In this document: one piece after another, positions 29,579-39,121 of the stretch
Layout of the letters: each line of letters begins with the position of its first letter
Numbering within the stretch: the stretch's first letter is position 1
Assembly (NCBI RefSeq): GCF_900475755.1
Contig: NZ_LS483411.1
Location: 310,001-374,000 of the forward strand
Length of the DNA: 64,000 nucleotides
Reading direction: 5' to 3'
Source: Haemophilus influenzae
GTDB taxonomy: Bacteria; Pseudomonadota; Gammaproteobacteria; Enterobacterales; Pasteurellaceae
Position numbers and translations under genes: made by a program
The notes under the pieces: model-generated
Databases searched by the model: none
What the model was told of the DNA's origin: nothing
The model's input: the letters and a program-made list of their open reading frames with translations, nothing else

Positions 29579-31594
29579 ATGAAACTCAATCCTCAACAAC
29601 AACAAGCCGTTGAATATGTAACAGGCTCTTGTCTTGTGCTTGCTGGCGCAGGCTCTGGCAAAACTCGCGTAATCATTAATAAAATCGCCCATTTAATTGA
29701 AAAGTGCGGTTATTCTCCGAAACAAATTGCTGCCGTCACTTTTACGAATAAAGCCGCACGCGAGATGAAAGAGCGTGTGGCACATTCCATTGGCAAAGAG
29801 CAATCTAAAGGCTTGCTCGTTTCCACTTTTCATACGCTCGGTTTTGACATTATTAAGCGTGAATATAAAGCGTTGGGCTTTAAATCAAATATGACCTTGT
29901 TTGATGAACAGGATCAATTTGCGTTGTTAAAAGAGCTAACCGCTGATGTGTTAAAAGAAGATAAGGATTTATTGCGTGAGTTAATTTCAGTGATTTCTAA
30001 CTGGAAGAATGATTTGATTTCGCCAAAACAGGCGTTTGCGTTGGCGCGTGATGCAAAATATCAAACTTTTGCAAAATGTTATGAGCGTTATACCACACAA
30101 ATTCGAGCTTACAATGCCCTTGATTTTGATGATTTGATTATGCTGCCGACGTTGTTGTTCAAGCGAAATGAAGAAGTGCGGTCAAAATGGCAGGCAAAAA
30201 TTCGTTATTTGTTGGTGGATGAATATCAAGACACTAACACCAGCCAATATGAGCTGATTAAACTTTTAGTGGGTGATCGTGCTTGTTTCACTGTGGTGGG
30301 CGATGATGACCAATCTATTTATTCGTGGCGTGGTGCACGACCAGAAAATATGGTGCGTTTACGCGATGATTTCCCTCGTTTGAACGTGATTAAGCTAGAG
30401 CAAAATTACCGTTCAACCCAGCGTATTTTGCATTGCGCCAATATTTTAATTGATAACAATGAGCACGTGTTTGATAAGAAACTTTTTTCAACCATTGGAG
30501 AAGGAGAAAAATTGCTTGTTATCGAAGCAAAAAATGAAGAACACGAAGCAGAGCGGATTGTCGCAGAGTTGATCGCCCATCGTTTTAGCCGTAAAACCAA
30601 ATATAAAGATTACGCGATTTTATATCGAGGCAATCATCAATCCCGATTACTCGAAAAAGTACTGATGCAAAACCGTATTCCTTACAAAATTTCGGGCGGT
30701 ACTTCTTTTTTCTCCCGTGCAGAAATCAAAGATATGATGGCGTATTTACGCTTGGTGGTGAATCAAGATGATGACGCCGCATTCCTGCGTATTGTGAATA
30801 CACCGAAGCGTGAAATTGGCACCGCGACGTTACAAAAACTTGGTGAGCTGGCTCAAGAAAAACATATCAGTTTGTTTGAAGCTATTTTTGAGTTTGAGCT
30901 TATTCAACGCATCACGCCAAAAGCCTATGATTCATTGCAAAGATTTGGCCGTTGGATTGTAGAACTTAATGATGAAATTCAACGTTCTGAACCAGAACGT
31001 GCGGTACGTTCAATGTTATCTGTGATTCATTATGAAGAATATTTGTACGAATACGCAACAAGCCCTAAAGCGGCAGAAATGCAAAGTAAGAATGTTGCCA
31101 CGCTATTTGACTGGGTTGCGGATATGTTAAAAGGCGATGAAACCAATGAGCCGATGAACCTTAATCAAGTAGTAACCCGCCTGACATTACGCGATATGTT
31201 GGAGCGAGGCGAAGACGATGATGAGAGCGATCAAGTTCAACTGATGACATTGCACGCCTCTAAGGGATTGGAATTTCCTTATGTTTATTTGATTGGTATG
31301 GAAGAGGGTATTTTGCCCCACCAAACTAGCATTGATGAAGACAACGTGGAAGAAGAACGCCGCTTGGCTTATGTGGGTATCACAAGAGCACAAAAAGAGC
31401 TCACTTTTTCCTTGTGTCGAGAACGCCGTCAATATGGAGAATTAATTCGTCCAGAACCCAGCAGATTTTTAGCTGAATTACCCAATGACGATGTGTTATG
31501 GGAACGCGATAAACCAAAACTAACCACCGAGCAAAAACAAGAAAAAACACAAAACCAACTTGATAGATTGAGGGCGATTTTGAAAGGAGACTAG
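29579..31594 (+). CDS. rep: ATP-dependent DNA helicase Rep
   Basis: 3'-5' superfamily 1 helicase that clears protein roadblocks ahead of replication. 671 residues from the ATG at 29579 (E. coli 673). Helicase motifs in order: AGAGSGKT (I), [13 protein letters not shown] (Ia), [10 protein letters not shown] (II), [12 protein letters not shown] (III), EQNYRST (IV), [20 protein letters not shown] (V) and [13 protein letters not shown] (VI). I chose the start [16 protein letters not shown] because an upstream in-frame start would lie in the preceding lipoprotein gene and adds 28 residues unlike the family. Confidence 0.97.
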   Translation: MKLNPQQQQAVEYVTGSCLVLAGAGSGKTRVIINKIAHLIEKCGYSPKQIAAVTFTNKAAREMKERVAHSIGKEQSKGLLVSTFHTLGFDIIKREYKALGFKSNMTLFDEQDQFALLKELTADVLKEDKDLLRELISVISNWKNDLISPKQAFALARDAKYQTFAKCYERYTTQIRAYNALDFDDLIMLPTLLFKRNEEVRSKWQAKIRYLLVDEYQDTNTSQYELIKLLVGDRACFTVVGDDDQSIYSWRGARPENMVRLRDDFPRLNVIKLEQNYRSTQRILHCANILIDNNEHVFDKKLFSTIGEGEKLLVIEAKNEEHEAERIVAELIAHRFSRKTKYKDYAILYRGNHQSRLLEKVLMQNRIPYKISGGTSFFSRAEIKDMMAYLRLVVNQDDDAAFLRIVNTPKREIGTATLQKLGELAQEKHISLFEAIFEFELIQRITPKAYDSLQRFGRWIVELNDEIQRSEPERAVRSMLSVIHYEEYLYEYATSPKAAEMQSKNVATLFDWVADMLKGDETNEPMNLNQVVTRLTLRDMLERGEDDDESDQVQLMTLHASKGLEFPYVYLIGMEEGILPHQTSIDEDNVEEERRLAYVGITRAQKELTFSLCRERRQYGELIRPEPSRFLAELPNDDVLWERDKPKLTTEQKQEKTQNQLDRLRAILKGD

Positions 31595-31695
31595 AAAATC
31601 TGGCTCGGAATGAAAAGACAAGAGGGGAAAAGTGCGGTCAGGTTTTAAAGTATTTTTACAAATGGACTTTAAAATTTGATGCTTATGAATTTTAA

Positions 31696-32583
31696 TTATC
31701 CCCTCAGCTTTTCTGCTAAAAAGTCTAAAAACACACGTAGGCGAAGGTTGACAGCTTTATCACTGTAATAAACAGCGTTGAAAGGGAGTGTTTCATCGGT
31801 GATGTGATTAGAAAATAGGGGAATTAATTTTCCTTCAGCGATGTCATTGTCTACCAAAAAATCTGATAAGCAAGCAATACCACAACCTGAAAGGCACAAT
31901 GACCGTAAGATTTCACCGCTGCTGGCGGTAAAGTGCGGTGAGATTTTATAGGGATTTCCTTGAGCATCTAGAACCGCCCATGTATTTAGAGAACTAGGTT
32001 CAGTGAAGCCTAAACATTGATGGTTGGCAAGATCTTCAGTTGATTGTGGTGTGCCGTGTTTTGCCAAGTATTCTGGACTGGCGACTACGCGGAAGTGGCT
32101 ATCAAACAGATGACGAGCACGCAACCCAGAATCATTCAATTCTCCAGCTCGTAAGGCAATATCGACTTTGCGTTCAATCAGATTGATATAGCCTTCGGAA
32201 GAAACTAGCGAAAGTTGGATATGCGGATAACGTTCGTTGAATTTCGCTGCTAATGGCACTAGCAGATGTAACACCATCGGCATGGCGGAATCTACGCGTA
32301 GTACGCCTTGTGGTACTTCGTGCACAGCCAACATTTCAGCTTCTGCTGCAGCCATTTCTTGCAGAATTTTCTGCACTCGGCGAAAATATTGTGAACCTTC
32401 TTCTGTTAGTCTTAGCTGTCGCGTGGTGCGGTTGATTAGGTTAACGCCTAATTTTTCTTCTAACCTTTTCACCACACGGCTTACAGCAGAATTTGCCATC
32501 GCTAGCTGTTTGGCCGCACGGCTGAAACTACCATTTTCGACTACTTGTACAAATACGGTTAATTCTTCAGAAGTTGTTTTCAT
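31696..32583 (-). CDS. LysR-family transcriptional regulator
   Basis: 295 residues. N-terminal winged HTH at about residues 1-60 (FSRAAKQLAMANSAVSRVVK), then a periplasmic-binding-protein-like effector domain (about 90-290) with SGEILRSLCLSGCGIACLSD. It is divergent from mdaB across about 110 bases, so mdaB is its likely target, as for quinone/oxidative-stress LysR regulators of the same arrangement. The inducer cannot be inferred from sequence. No truncation. Confidence 0.88.
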   Translation of the reverse strand: MKTTSEELTVFVQVVENGSFSRAAKQLAMANSAVSRVVKRLEEKLGVNLINRTTRQLRLTEEGSQYFRRVQKILQEMAAAEAEMLAVHEVPQGVLRVDSAMPMVLHLLVPLAAKFNERYPHIQLSLVSSEGYINLIERKVDIALRAGELNDSGLRARHLFDSHFRVVASPEYLAKHGTPQSTEDLANHQCLGFTEPSSLNTWAVLDAQGNPYKISPHFTASSGEILRSLCLSGCGIACLSDFLVDNDIAEGKLIPLFSNHITDETLPFNAVYYSDKAVNLRLRVFLDFLAEKLRG

Positions 32584-32693
32584 TTTATTATTCTGTTTAA
32601 CGCAAAAGAGTTTTTTTATTTTTGCACTTTTTAAGTATAAAGTAAAACAGCATAATAAAGCTCTCTTTGGATTATTGCTTTAGGAGCAAAAAG

Positions 32694-33272
32694 ATGAATA
32701 TTTTATTATTAGACGGCGGTAAAGCGTTTGGACATTCACATGGCGAGTTGAACCACACACTTCACAAAAAAGCGAAAGAAGTTTTGACCGCACTTGGACA
32801 CAATGTAAAAGAAACTGTGATCGATGCTGGCTATGATGTTGAAGCAGAAATCGAAAAATTTTTGTGGATGGATGCCGTGATTTGGCAAATGCCGAGCTGG
32901 TGGATGCACGAACCTTGGACAGTGAAAAAATACATAGACGAAGTATTAACCAGTGGACACGGCAAGTTATATCACAACGATGGCAGACACAGCGTCAATC
33001 CAACTGAAGGCTATGGCACAGGCGGCTTGTTGCAAGGCAAAAAACATATGCTTTCACTTACTTGGAATGCACCGATTGAAGCCTTTACTCGCGAAGGCGA
33101 TTTCTTTGAAGGCAAAGGTGTGGATGCTGTGTATATGCCTTTCCACAAACTCAACGAGTTCATCGGCTTGACCCGTCTGCCGACATTCTTATGTAACGAT
33201 GTGGTTAAAAATCCACAAGTAGAACAATATTTATCAGACTACCAAGCACATTTGGAAAAAGTGTTTGGCTAA
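32694..33272 (+). CDS. mdaB: NAD(P)H:quinone oxidoreductase MdaB
   Basis: Flavodoxin-fold two-electron quinone reductase that avoids semiquinone radicals. 192 residues from ATG at 32694 (E. coli MdaB 193). N-terminal MNILLLDGGKAFGHSHGELN (FAD-binding), WQMPSWWMHEPWTVKKYIDE (about 67-86). The start was taken at 32694 because of its TAGGAG ribosome-binding site at 32681-32686; the upstream in-frame alternative adds nine residues unlike the family. It is divergent from the LysR gene. Confidence 0.93.
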   Translation: MNILLLDGGKAFGHSHGELNHTLHKKAKEVLTALGHNVKETVIDAGYDVEAEIEKFLWMDAVIWQMPSWWMHEPWTVKKYIDEVLTSGHGKLYHNDGRHSVNPTEGYGTGGLLQGKKHMLSLTWNAPIEAFTREGDFFEGKGVDAVYMPFHKLNEFIGLTRLPTFLCNDVVKNPQVEQYLSDYQAHLEKVFG

Positions 33273-33274
33273 TA

Positions 33275-33308
33275 AAAAATCCATCTTCAATACGAAGATG
33301 GATTTTTT
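33275..33308. terminator. Bidirectional terminator between mdaB and rimO
   Basis: AAAAAATCCATCTTC, loop AATAC, GAAGATGGATTTTTT. The stem is perfect with A and T runs on either side, so it stops both convergent genes. Confidence 0.92.
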
Positions 33309-33334
33309 GTTTATTTCCTTGAGATTGTTGTTAT

Positions 33335-34672
33335 TTAACAACTTCCCCACAAATCATATTCATCAGAATTTATGATGGTTACTTTAATCACGTCGCCCAC
33401 TTTGACATTGATTCCGCTTAAATTATCTACATAAACTAAACCATCCACTTCAGGGGCATCTGCTTTGGAGCGGCCAATAATGCCTTCTTCGTCAATTTCA
33501 TCCACTAATACATCAAGAGTTTTACCGATTTTTTGTTTTAAACGGTTTGCAGAAATTTCTTGTTGTAATTGCATGAAACGATGGAAACGTTCTTCTTTCA
33601 CATCTTCTGGCACTTGGTCAGCCATATCTGTTGCAGGTGCGCCTTCAACGGGGCTGAATTTGAAACAGCCTACGCGATCAAGCTGGGCTTCTTTTAAGAA
33701 ATCGAGCAATAATTGGAAATCTTCTTCTGTTTCTCCTGGGAAACCTACAATGAAAGTGGAGCGTAATGTTAAATCTGGGCAAATTTCACGCCATTTTTTA
33801 ATGCGTTCTAAAGTGCGGTCAATACTGCCCGGTCTTTTCATTGCTTTTAAGATTTTCGGGCTGGCGTGTTGTAATGGAATGTCTAAATACGGTAAGAGTG
33901 TGCCGTCAGCCATTAATGGAATTAAATCATCCACATGTGGATAGGGATACACATAATGTAAGCGAACCCAAATGCCAAGTTTGCCAAGCTGTTTACAAAG
34001 CGTCATTAAATCATTTTTAATTGGCATGCCATTCCAAAAAGCCGTTTTTACACCGCCCTCTTGGCGTTTTAAATCCATGGAATAAGCGGAAGTGTCTTGT
34101 GATACCACAAGTAATTCTTTTACGCCTGCTTCGGCTAAACGTTTTGCTTCGTCCAAAACTTGCGTAATAGAGCGGCTTTCCAAATCGCCACGCATAGATG
34201 GAATAATGCAGAACGTACAACGGTGATCACAGCCTTCAGAGATTTTCAAATAGGCATAATGTTTTGGTGTCAGTTTTACGCCTTGTTTTGGTACTAAGCT
34301 GGTGTAAGGGCTATGTGTCGGTTTTGACACGTATTTGTGAACTTGAGCCATCACTGTTTCATAACTATGTGGGCCGCTAACTTCCAAAACTTTAGGATGC
34401 ACTTCACGAATTTGGTCTTCTTTTGCCCCTAAACAGCCAGTCACAATGACGCGCCCATTTTCTTCTAATGCTTCGCCAATCGCTTCGAGGGATTCCTGCA
34501 CCGCGCTGTCAATAAATCCACAAGTATTCACAATCACTAAATCAACATTTTCATAGCTTGGCACAATGTTGTAACCGTCGGTGCGTAGTTCCGTTAAGAT
34601 TCGTTCAGAATCTACTAAGTTTTTTGGGCAACCAAGGCTTACAAAGCCAATGCTTGGAGTTGAATTTTGCAT
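33335..34672 (-). CDS. rimO: Ribosomal protein S12 methylthiotransferase RimO
   Basis: Radical-SAM enzyme methylthiolating Asp89 of S12. 445 residues (E. coli 441). N-terminal UPF0004 domain with its three cluster Cys including [12 protein letters not shown] (about 12-23), radical [14 protein letters not shown] (CxxxCxxC, about 148-158), and a C-terminal TRAM domain (about 375-445). It is a single gene, convergent with mdaB. Confidence 0.96.
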   Translation of the reverse strand: MQNSTPSIGFVSLGCPKNLVDSERILTELRTDGYNIVPSYENVDLVIVNTCGFIDSAVQESLEAIGEALEENGRVIVTGCLGAKEDQIREVHPKVLEVSGPHSYETVMAQVHKYVSKPTHSPYTSLVPKQGVKLTPKHYAYLKISEGCDHRCTFCIIPSMRGDLESRSITQVLDEAKRLAEAGVKELLVVSQDTSAYSMDLKRQEGGVKTAFWNGMPIKNDLMTLCKQLGKLGIWVRLHYVYPYPHVDDLIPLMADGTLLPYLDIPLQHASPKILKAMKRPGSIDRTLERIKKWREICPDLTLRSTFIVGFPGETEEDFQLLLDFLKEAQLDRVGCFKFSPVEGAPATDMADQVPEDVKEERFHRFMQLQQEISANRLKQKIGKTLDVLVDEIDEEGIIGRSKADAPEVDGLVYVDNLSGINVKVGDVIKVTIINSDEYDLWGSC

Positions 34673-34824
34673 AAAAATAACCGTTTTTTCGCTCTATAAA
34701 ATTTCAAGCGCAAGATTTTACTCAATTTTCGCAAGAAAGGCGATAAATTAAAGGCTTAGAAGAGTAAAGATTTTAAGCTAAGTGATGTAGAATAGATGGT
34801 TATGTCGGAATCATTTTTATCATT

Positions 34825-35541
34825 ATGGAAAATTCATCTTTACTTTTAACCGCACTTTTCGATCCTGATCACTTAATTATTTTTAGCAAAATGCTATTGG
34901 CGATGGTGCTTGGTAGTATTATTGGCTTAGAGCGTGAACTTAAACGTAAACCTGTGGGTGTAAAAACCTGCGCTATTATTGCCGTCACCACTTGTGTGCT
35001 AACCATTGTTTCGATTCAAGCCGCAGAGCATTATGCGCAAGTTTCAGACAATATTCGTACAGATCCAATGCGTCTTGCGGCTCAAGTGATTAGCGGTATT
35101 GGTTTTTTAGGTGCTGGTGTGATTTTGCATAAGAAAAATGATGCGATTTCAGGTTTAACCACTGCGGCGATTATTTGGGCTTCTGCGGGGATCGGTATTG
35201 CTGCTGGAGCAGGTTTCGTATTCGATGCGGTCATTGCAACTGTGATGATTTTGGTGTCTATTCGATTAAGTCCGTTGGTACAACGTTGGGTACATCGTAA
35301 ATCGCAACGTCGTCGGACAAAATTCAATATTCTTGTCAATGGTGCGGAAAGTATTGGAAAAGTCACTCAATTGTTAGTAAACAATCAGTATCGTATTGAA
35401 CATATACAAGTGAAAGATCAAAGTAGTGGTGAAGTGCGGTTACAAATCTGTTGTTTTTCCATTGATTCCACAATGTTGAAAGATGCGTATGCGTTGTTGA
35501 AAGCGGAAGAAGGTGTAATGAGTGTGGAAGTAGATAACTAG
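34825..35541 (+). CDS. MgtC/SapB-family membrane protein
   Basis: 238 residues: four to five membrane segments in residues 15-155 with the MgtC signature GLERELKRKPVGVKT (about 33-47) and GIGFLGAGVILHKK (about 93-106), then a cytoplasmic C-terminal ACT-like domain (about 165-238). MgtC proteins modulate F-ATPase, magnesium and survival in phagocytes in other pathogens; the substrate here is unknown. An uptake sequence encodes Leu-Thr-Ala-Leu-Phe near the N-terminus (LLLTALFDPD). Confidence 0.88.
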   Translation: MENSSLLLTALFDPDHLIIFSKMLLAMVLGSIIGLERELKRKPVGVKTCAIIAVTTCVLTIVSIQAAEHYAQVSDNIRTDPMRLAAQVISGIGFLGAGVILHKKNDAISGLTTAAIIWASAGIGIAAGAGFVFDAVIATVMILVSIRLSPLVQRWVHRKSQRRRTKFNILVNGAESIGKVTQLLVNNQYRIEHIQVKDQSSGEVRLQICCFSIDSTMLKDAYALLKAEEGVMSVEVDN

Positions 35542-35706
35542 AAAAAGAGTGATTAAATTAAATTTTCTTTTAAATTAACCACACTTTTTTATTTTTTATT
35601 TAATTTCTTTCACAACAGATCAATTTTCATTAAAAATACTTGATTTTGATAACGCTATCTTGTAATTAGTAATTCTATTCAAACACAACAAACTAAGGAA
35701 ACAACA

Positions 35707-36822
35707 ATGAAAAATGTAGGCTTTATCGGTTGGCGCGGAATGGTCGGTTCCGTATTAATGGATCGTATGTCGCAGGAAAATGATTTTGAAAATCTTAATC
35801 CTGTATTTTTTACAACTTCACAAGCAGGTCAAAAAGCCCCTGTATTTGCAGGTAAAGAAGCGGGTGAGCTTAAAAATGCATTCGACATTGATGAACTTAA
35901 AAAATTAGACATTATCGTGACTTGCCAAGGTGGCGACTATACCAATGAAGTCTATCCAAAATTAAAAGCAACAGGTTGGGACGGTTATTGGGTTGATGCC
36001 GCGTCTGCACTACGTATGAAAGATGATGCAATTATTGTTCTTGATCCAGTAAACCAACACGTGATTTCTGAAGGTTTGAAAAAAGGCATTAAAACTTTCG
36101 TGGGTGGTAACTGTACCGTGAGCTTAATGTTGATGGCTATCGGTGGTTTATTTGAAAAAGATTTAGTGGAATGGGTATCTGTCGCAACTTATCAAGCGGC
36201 TTCGGGTGCTGGTGCAAAAAATATGCGTGAATTACTTTCACAAATGGGTTTATTAGAACAAGCGGTTTCTAGTGAATTAAAAGACCCAGCTTCTTCTATT
36301 TTAGATATTGAACGTAAAGTGACTGCAGAAATGCGTTCTGATAGCTTCCCAACAGATAACTTCGGTGCAGCATTAGGCGGTAGCTTAATCCCTTGGATTG
36401 ACAAACTTCTTCCTGAAACAGGGCAAACTAAAGAAGAGTGGAAAGGCTATGCAGAAACCAATAAAATCTTAGGTTTAAGCGACAATCCAATTCCTGTTGA
36501 TGGTTTATGTGTGCGTATCGGCGCATTACGTTGCCACAGCCAAGCGTTCACCATTAAATTGAAAAAAGACTTGCCACTAGAAGAAATCGAACAAATTATT
36601 GCATCACATAATGAATGGGTGAAAGTAATTCCAAACGACAAAGAAATCACATTGCGTGAATTAACGCCAGCGAAAGTAACTGGTACATTAAGCGTGCCAG
36701 TTGGGCGTTTACGTAAATTGGCTATGGGGCCTGAATATTTGGCAGCCTTTACTGTGGGTGACCAATTATTATGGGGGGCAGCAGAGCCAGTTCGCCGTAT
36801 CTTAAAACAATTAGTGGCATAA
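35707..36822 (+). CDS. asd: Aspartate-semialdehyde dehydrogenase
   Basis: NADP-dependent enzyme of the aspartate family pathway, feeding lysine, diaminopimelate, threonine and methionine. 371 residues. NADP loop GWRGMVGS (about 8-15), catalytic Cys136 in GGNCTVSLM, and substrate-binding Arg near [14 protein letters not shown] (about 263-276). The H. influenzae enzyme has known structures. A terminator-like hairpin follows the stop, and pldB starts about 50 bases on. Confidence 0.97.
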   Translation: MKNVGFIGWRGMVGSVLMDRMSQENDFENLNPVFFTTSQAGQKAPVFAGKEAGELKNAFDIDELKKLDIIVTCQGGDYTNEVYPKLKATGWDGYWVDAASALRMKDDAIIVLDPVNQHVISEGLKKGIKTFVGGNCTVSLMLMAIGGLFEKDLVEWVSVATYQAASGAGAKNMRELLSQMGLLEQAVSSELKDPASSILDIERKVTAEMRSDSFPTDNFGAALGGSLIPWIDKLLPETGQTKEEWKGYAETNKILGLSDNPIPVDGLCVRIGALRCHSQAFTIKLKKDLPLEEIEQIIASHNEWVKVIPNDKEITLRELTPAKVTGTLSVPVGRLRKLAMGPEYLAAFTVGDQLLWGAAEPVRRILKQLVA

Positions 36823-36838
36823 ATTTTACTTTCACTAC

Positions 36839-36864
36839 AAAGGGCGTATTTACTACGCCCTTTT
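36839..36864 (+). terminator. Terminator after asd
   Basis: AAAGGGCGTA, loop TTTAC, TACGCCCTTTTG. A strong stem with a short U-run separates asd from pldB, which starts 12 bases after it. Confidence 0.85.
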
Positions 36865-36875
36865 GATTAAAAATT

Positions 36876-37811
36876 ATGATCAGAGAACCTTATTTTCATC
36901 AATTTGCTCTTAAAGAATTATTGCCTTTTTTTGAGCAATTTCCGACCCAATATCTTTCTGGCGAACGAAATATAAAATTAGCTTATCGTCATTTAATTCA
37001 ACCTGAAAGTGCGGTCAGAAAATTGATGATTTTAGTAAATGGTCGTGCTGAAAATATGTTGAAATGGACTGAGCTTGCTTATGATTTTTATCATCAAGGC
37101 TATGATGTGCTGCTATTTGATCACCGTGGTCAAGGCTATTCACAGCGTATTATTCCTCAAAAAGGGCATTTAGACGAATTTCGTTTCTATGTCGATGATA
37201 TGGCGAAAATCATCGAAAAAGTAACCGCACTTTTCAGCTATTCAACACAGCATTTGCTTGCTCATTCAATGGGCGCATTGATTTCCACCTATTATTTGGC
37301 GAATTGTGATCATCGCATTAATAAAGCGGTACTTTCTTCGCCTTTTTACGGCATTTCTTTAAAACATCCAATTAGAGATGAACTGATTATTGCCCTAATG
37401 AATATTTTAGGACAAGGCGAGCGTTATGTTTTTGGCAAAGGACATTACAAACCGGCAGATTTAAACCTTAATGAACTTAGCCATTGTAAAACGCGAATGA
37501 AATGGATGAACCGAGTTAATCGAAAACACGCTGCTATTCACTTAGGTGGCCCGACATTCCGTTGGGTGCATTTGTGTTTGAATGCAATTAAACGTTTGCC
37601 GAAAGTTATTCCTAAGATTGAAATTCCAATCCTAATTTTACAAGCGGAAAAAGAAAAAATCGTAGATAACAAAAATCTTGAAAAATTGACCGCACTTTTT
37701 CCTCATGCAGAATCCATGCTTGTATCTCAAGCAAAACATGAAATCCTTTTTGAAAAGGATAACGTGAGAAAAGCAGTGCTTGAACGCATGAATCAATTTC
37801 TTCATTCTTAA
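36876..37811 (+). CDS. pldB: Lysophospholipase L2 PldB
   Basis: Alpha/beta hydrolase that removes acyl chains from lysophospholipids. 311 residues (E. coli 340). Nucleophile elbow LLAHSMGALISTYYL at about residues 126-140, FDHRGQGYSQR (about 86-96), catalytic His in QAKHEILFEKD (about 288-298). The C-terminal motif KHExLFExD is also found in a relic at 41654-41764, downstream of mtsZ. It starts 12 bases after the asd terminator. Confidence 0.92.
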   Translation: MIREPYFHQFALKELLPFFEQFPTQYLSGERNIKLAYRHLIQPESAVRKLMILVNGRAENMLKWTELAYDFYHQGYDVLLFDHRGQGYSQRIIPQKGHLDEFRFYVDDMAKIIEKVTALFSYSTQHLLAHSMGALISTYYLANCDHRINKAVLSSPFYGISLKHPIRDELIIALMNILGQGERYVFGKGHYKPADLNLNELSHCKTRMKWMNRVNRKHAAIHLGGPTFRWVHLCLNAIKRLPKVIPKIEIPILILQAEKEKIVDNKNLEKLTALFPHAESMLVSQAKHEILFEKDNVRKAVLERMNQFLHS

Positions 37812-37834
37812 ATTTTCCTAATTAGATTAAATAT

Positions 37835-37870
37835 AAAACATTATATATTTATTTATGTAATGTTTTTTTA
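37835..37870 (+). terminator. Weak AT hairpin with U-run after pldB
   Basis: AAAACATTA pairs with TAATGTTTT around a long AT loop, followed by a strong T-tract (TTTATTTTT). The stem is weak and AT-only, so this is a lower-confidence end for pldB. Confidence 0.5.
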
Positions 37871-37899
37871 TTTTTATCTCATGAGTGTTTAAGCTTTTA

Positions 37900-37913
37900 T
37901 TGAGCAAGATCAT
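37900..37913. promoter_or_regulatory. FNR-like site upstream of torY
   Basis: TTGAG-CAAG-ATCAT matches FNR consensus TTGAT-N4-ATCAA at eight of ten fixed positions, 83 bases before torY. Anaerobic control of a terminal reductase operon would make sense; it is an inference from position. Confidence 0.4.
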
Positions 37914-37995
37914 AGTTTCTTTCTCACTATATCCCTACAATCCATAATACTTATTTGTAGTTATACTTTTTATTGTTTGTATAGTTGGAGTGTCT

Positions 37996-39096
37996 ATGTC
38001 AAAAATGAAGAAAATTGTCACCGCACTTTGCTTGGTGGGTGTCGGTGTTGTAGCATTGTGGGGAACGCAATGGGTTATGCATAAAACCAGTACAACTGAG
38101 TTTTGTGTAAGTTGTCATTCAATGAGCTATCCAAAAGCAGAATGGGAAGGTTCGAGCCACTTTGCGAATACAAAAGGCGTGCGAGCACAATGTTCAGACT
38201 GTCATATTCCAAAAGAAGGTTGGCATTATGTCAAAGCGAAATTTATTGCTTTAAAAGACTTGTGGTATGAAGCACAAGGCAAGATTGAGAATAAAGAAAA
38301 ATATGAAGCTCATCGTGAAGAAATGGCACAACGAGTGTGGGACGATATGAAAGCCAACGATTCAGAAACCTGTCGCAGCTGCCACAGTTTTGATGCAATG
38401 GAGCTTTCAAAACAAACTAAATTAGCAAAACAAACTCATACAGATGCCCAAAAAAATGGCCAAACCTGTATTGATTGCCATAAAGGTATTGTTCACTTCC
38501 TTCCTGAAGCACATGGCGATCAAAATGCGCAAAAATCCTCTGCTGTACAAGGTGGTACTCTCTCTGATGGTTCAGCCATTTTTGCCACTGAAATGATGAA
38601 AGCGACTAATGATAAAGGAAATGAGGTTCGCTTAATGCCTTATGCAGAATTAATGCAATGGAAAGTAAATGGCGATCAAGTTCAAGGCACCTTGCATGGT
38701 TGGCAACAAGTAGGAGCTGAAGCGGTTGTTTATCAAGAGTTAGGCAAACGTATCACGCTTGCTTTACTGGATGAAGATGCACGTAATCATGTTCAAGTAT
38801 TAAAAACAGTTCATGATGCAGTAACAGATTCTGACTGGAAAGAAATCAATGTTGCGGTGAATGTTAAAAAAGAAAAAATGACATCAGATTTAGCCGCACT
38901 TAATCAATACGGTAGTCAGTTAAATCAAACTCAATGTAGTAGTTGTCACGCAGCAATTAGCGCGGATCATTACACGGCTAACCAATGGATTGGTGTGGTG
39001 AATTCTATGAAAGACCGTACATCAATGAACAAAGATGAAGTACGTGCATTAACTATTTATCTGCAACGCAATGCCAAAGATATGGCAAAAAAATAA
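37996..39096 (+). CDS. torY: Pentahaem c-type cytochrome TorY/TorC type
   Basis: Membrane-anchored electron donor that passes electrons from quinol to a periplasmic molybdoenzyme. 366 residues: an N-terminal membrane anchor (about 5-25), a NapC/NirT domain with four haems (CVSCH, CSDCH, CRSCH, CIDCH) and a fifth CSSCH in the C-terminal domain (about residue 315), the hallmark of TorC/TorY. The start is at 37996 because TTGGAG at 37985-37990 is properly spaced; a GTG two codons upstream is in frame but lies on the ribosome-binding site. mtsZ follows after 25 bases. Confidence 0.93.
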   Translation: MSKMKKIVTALCLVGVGVVALWGTQWVMHKTSTTEFCVSCHSMSYPKAEWEGSSHFANTKGVRAQCSDCHIPKEGWHYVKAKFIALKDLWYEAQGKIENKEKYEAHREEMAQRVWDDMKANDSETCRSCHSFDAMELSKQTKLAKQTHTDAQKNGQTCIDCHKGIVHFLPEAHGDQNAQKSSAVQGGTLSDGSAIFATEMMKATNDKGNEVRLMPYAELMQWKVNGDQVQGTLHGWQQVGAEAVVYQELGKRITLALLDEDARNHVQVLKTVHDAVTDSDWKEINVAVNVKKEKMTSDLAALNQYGSQLNQTQCSSCHAAISADHYTANQWIGVVNSMKDRTSMNKDEVRALTIYLQRNAKDMAKK

Positions 39097-39121
39097 TTAC
39101 TGAGTATCTAACGAGGCTGAA

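Noticed and set aside
32237..32683. Plus-strand frame over the LysR gene
   Set aside because: Antisense to a full-length LysR regulator; codon use and composition fit a shadow.
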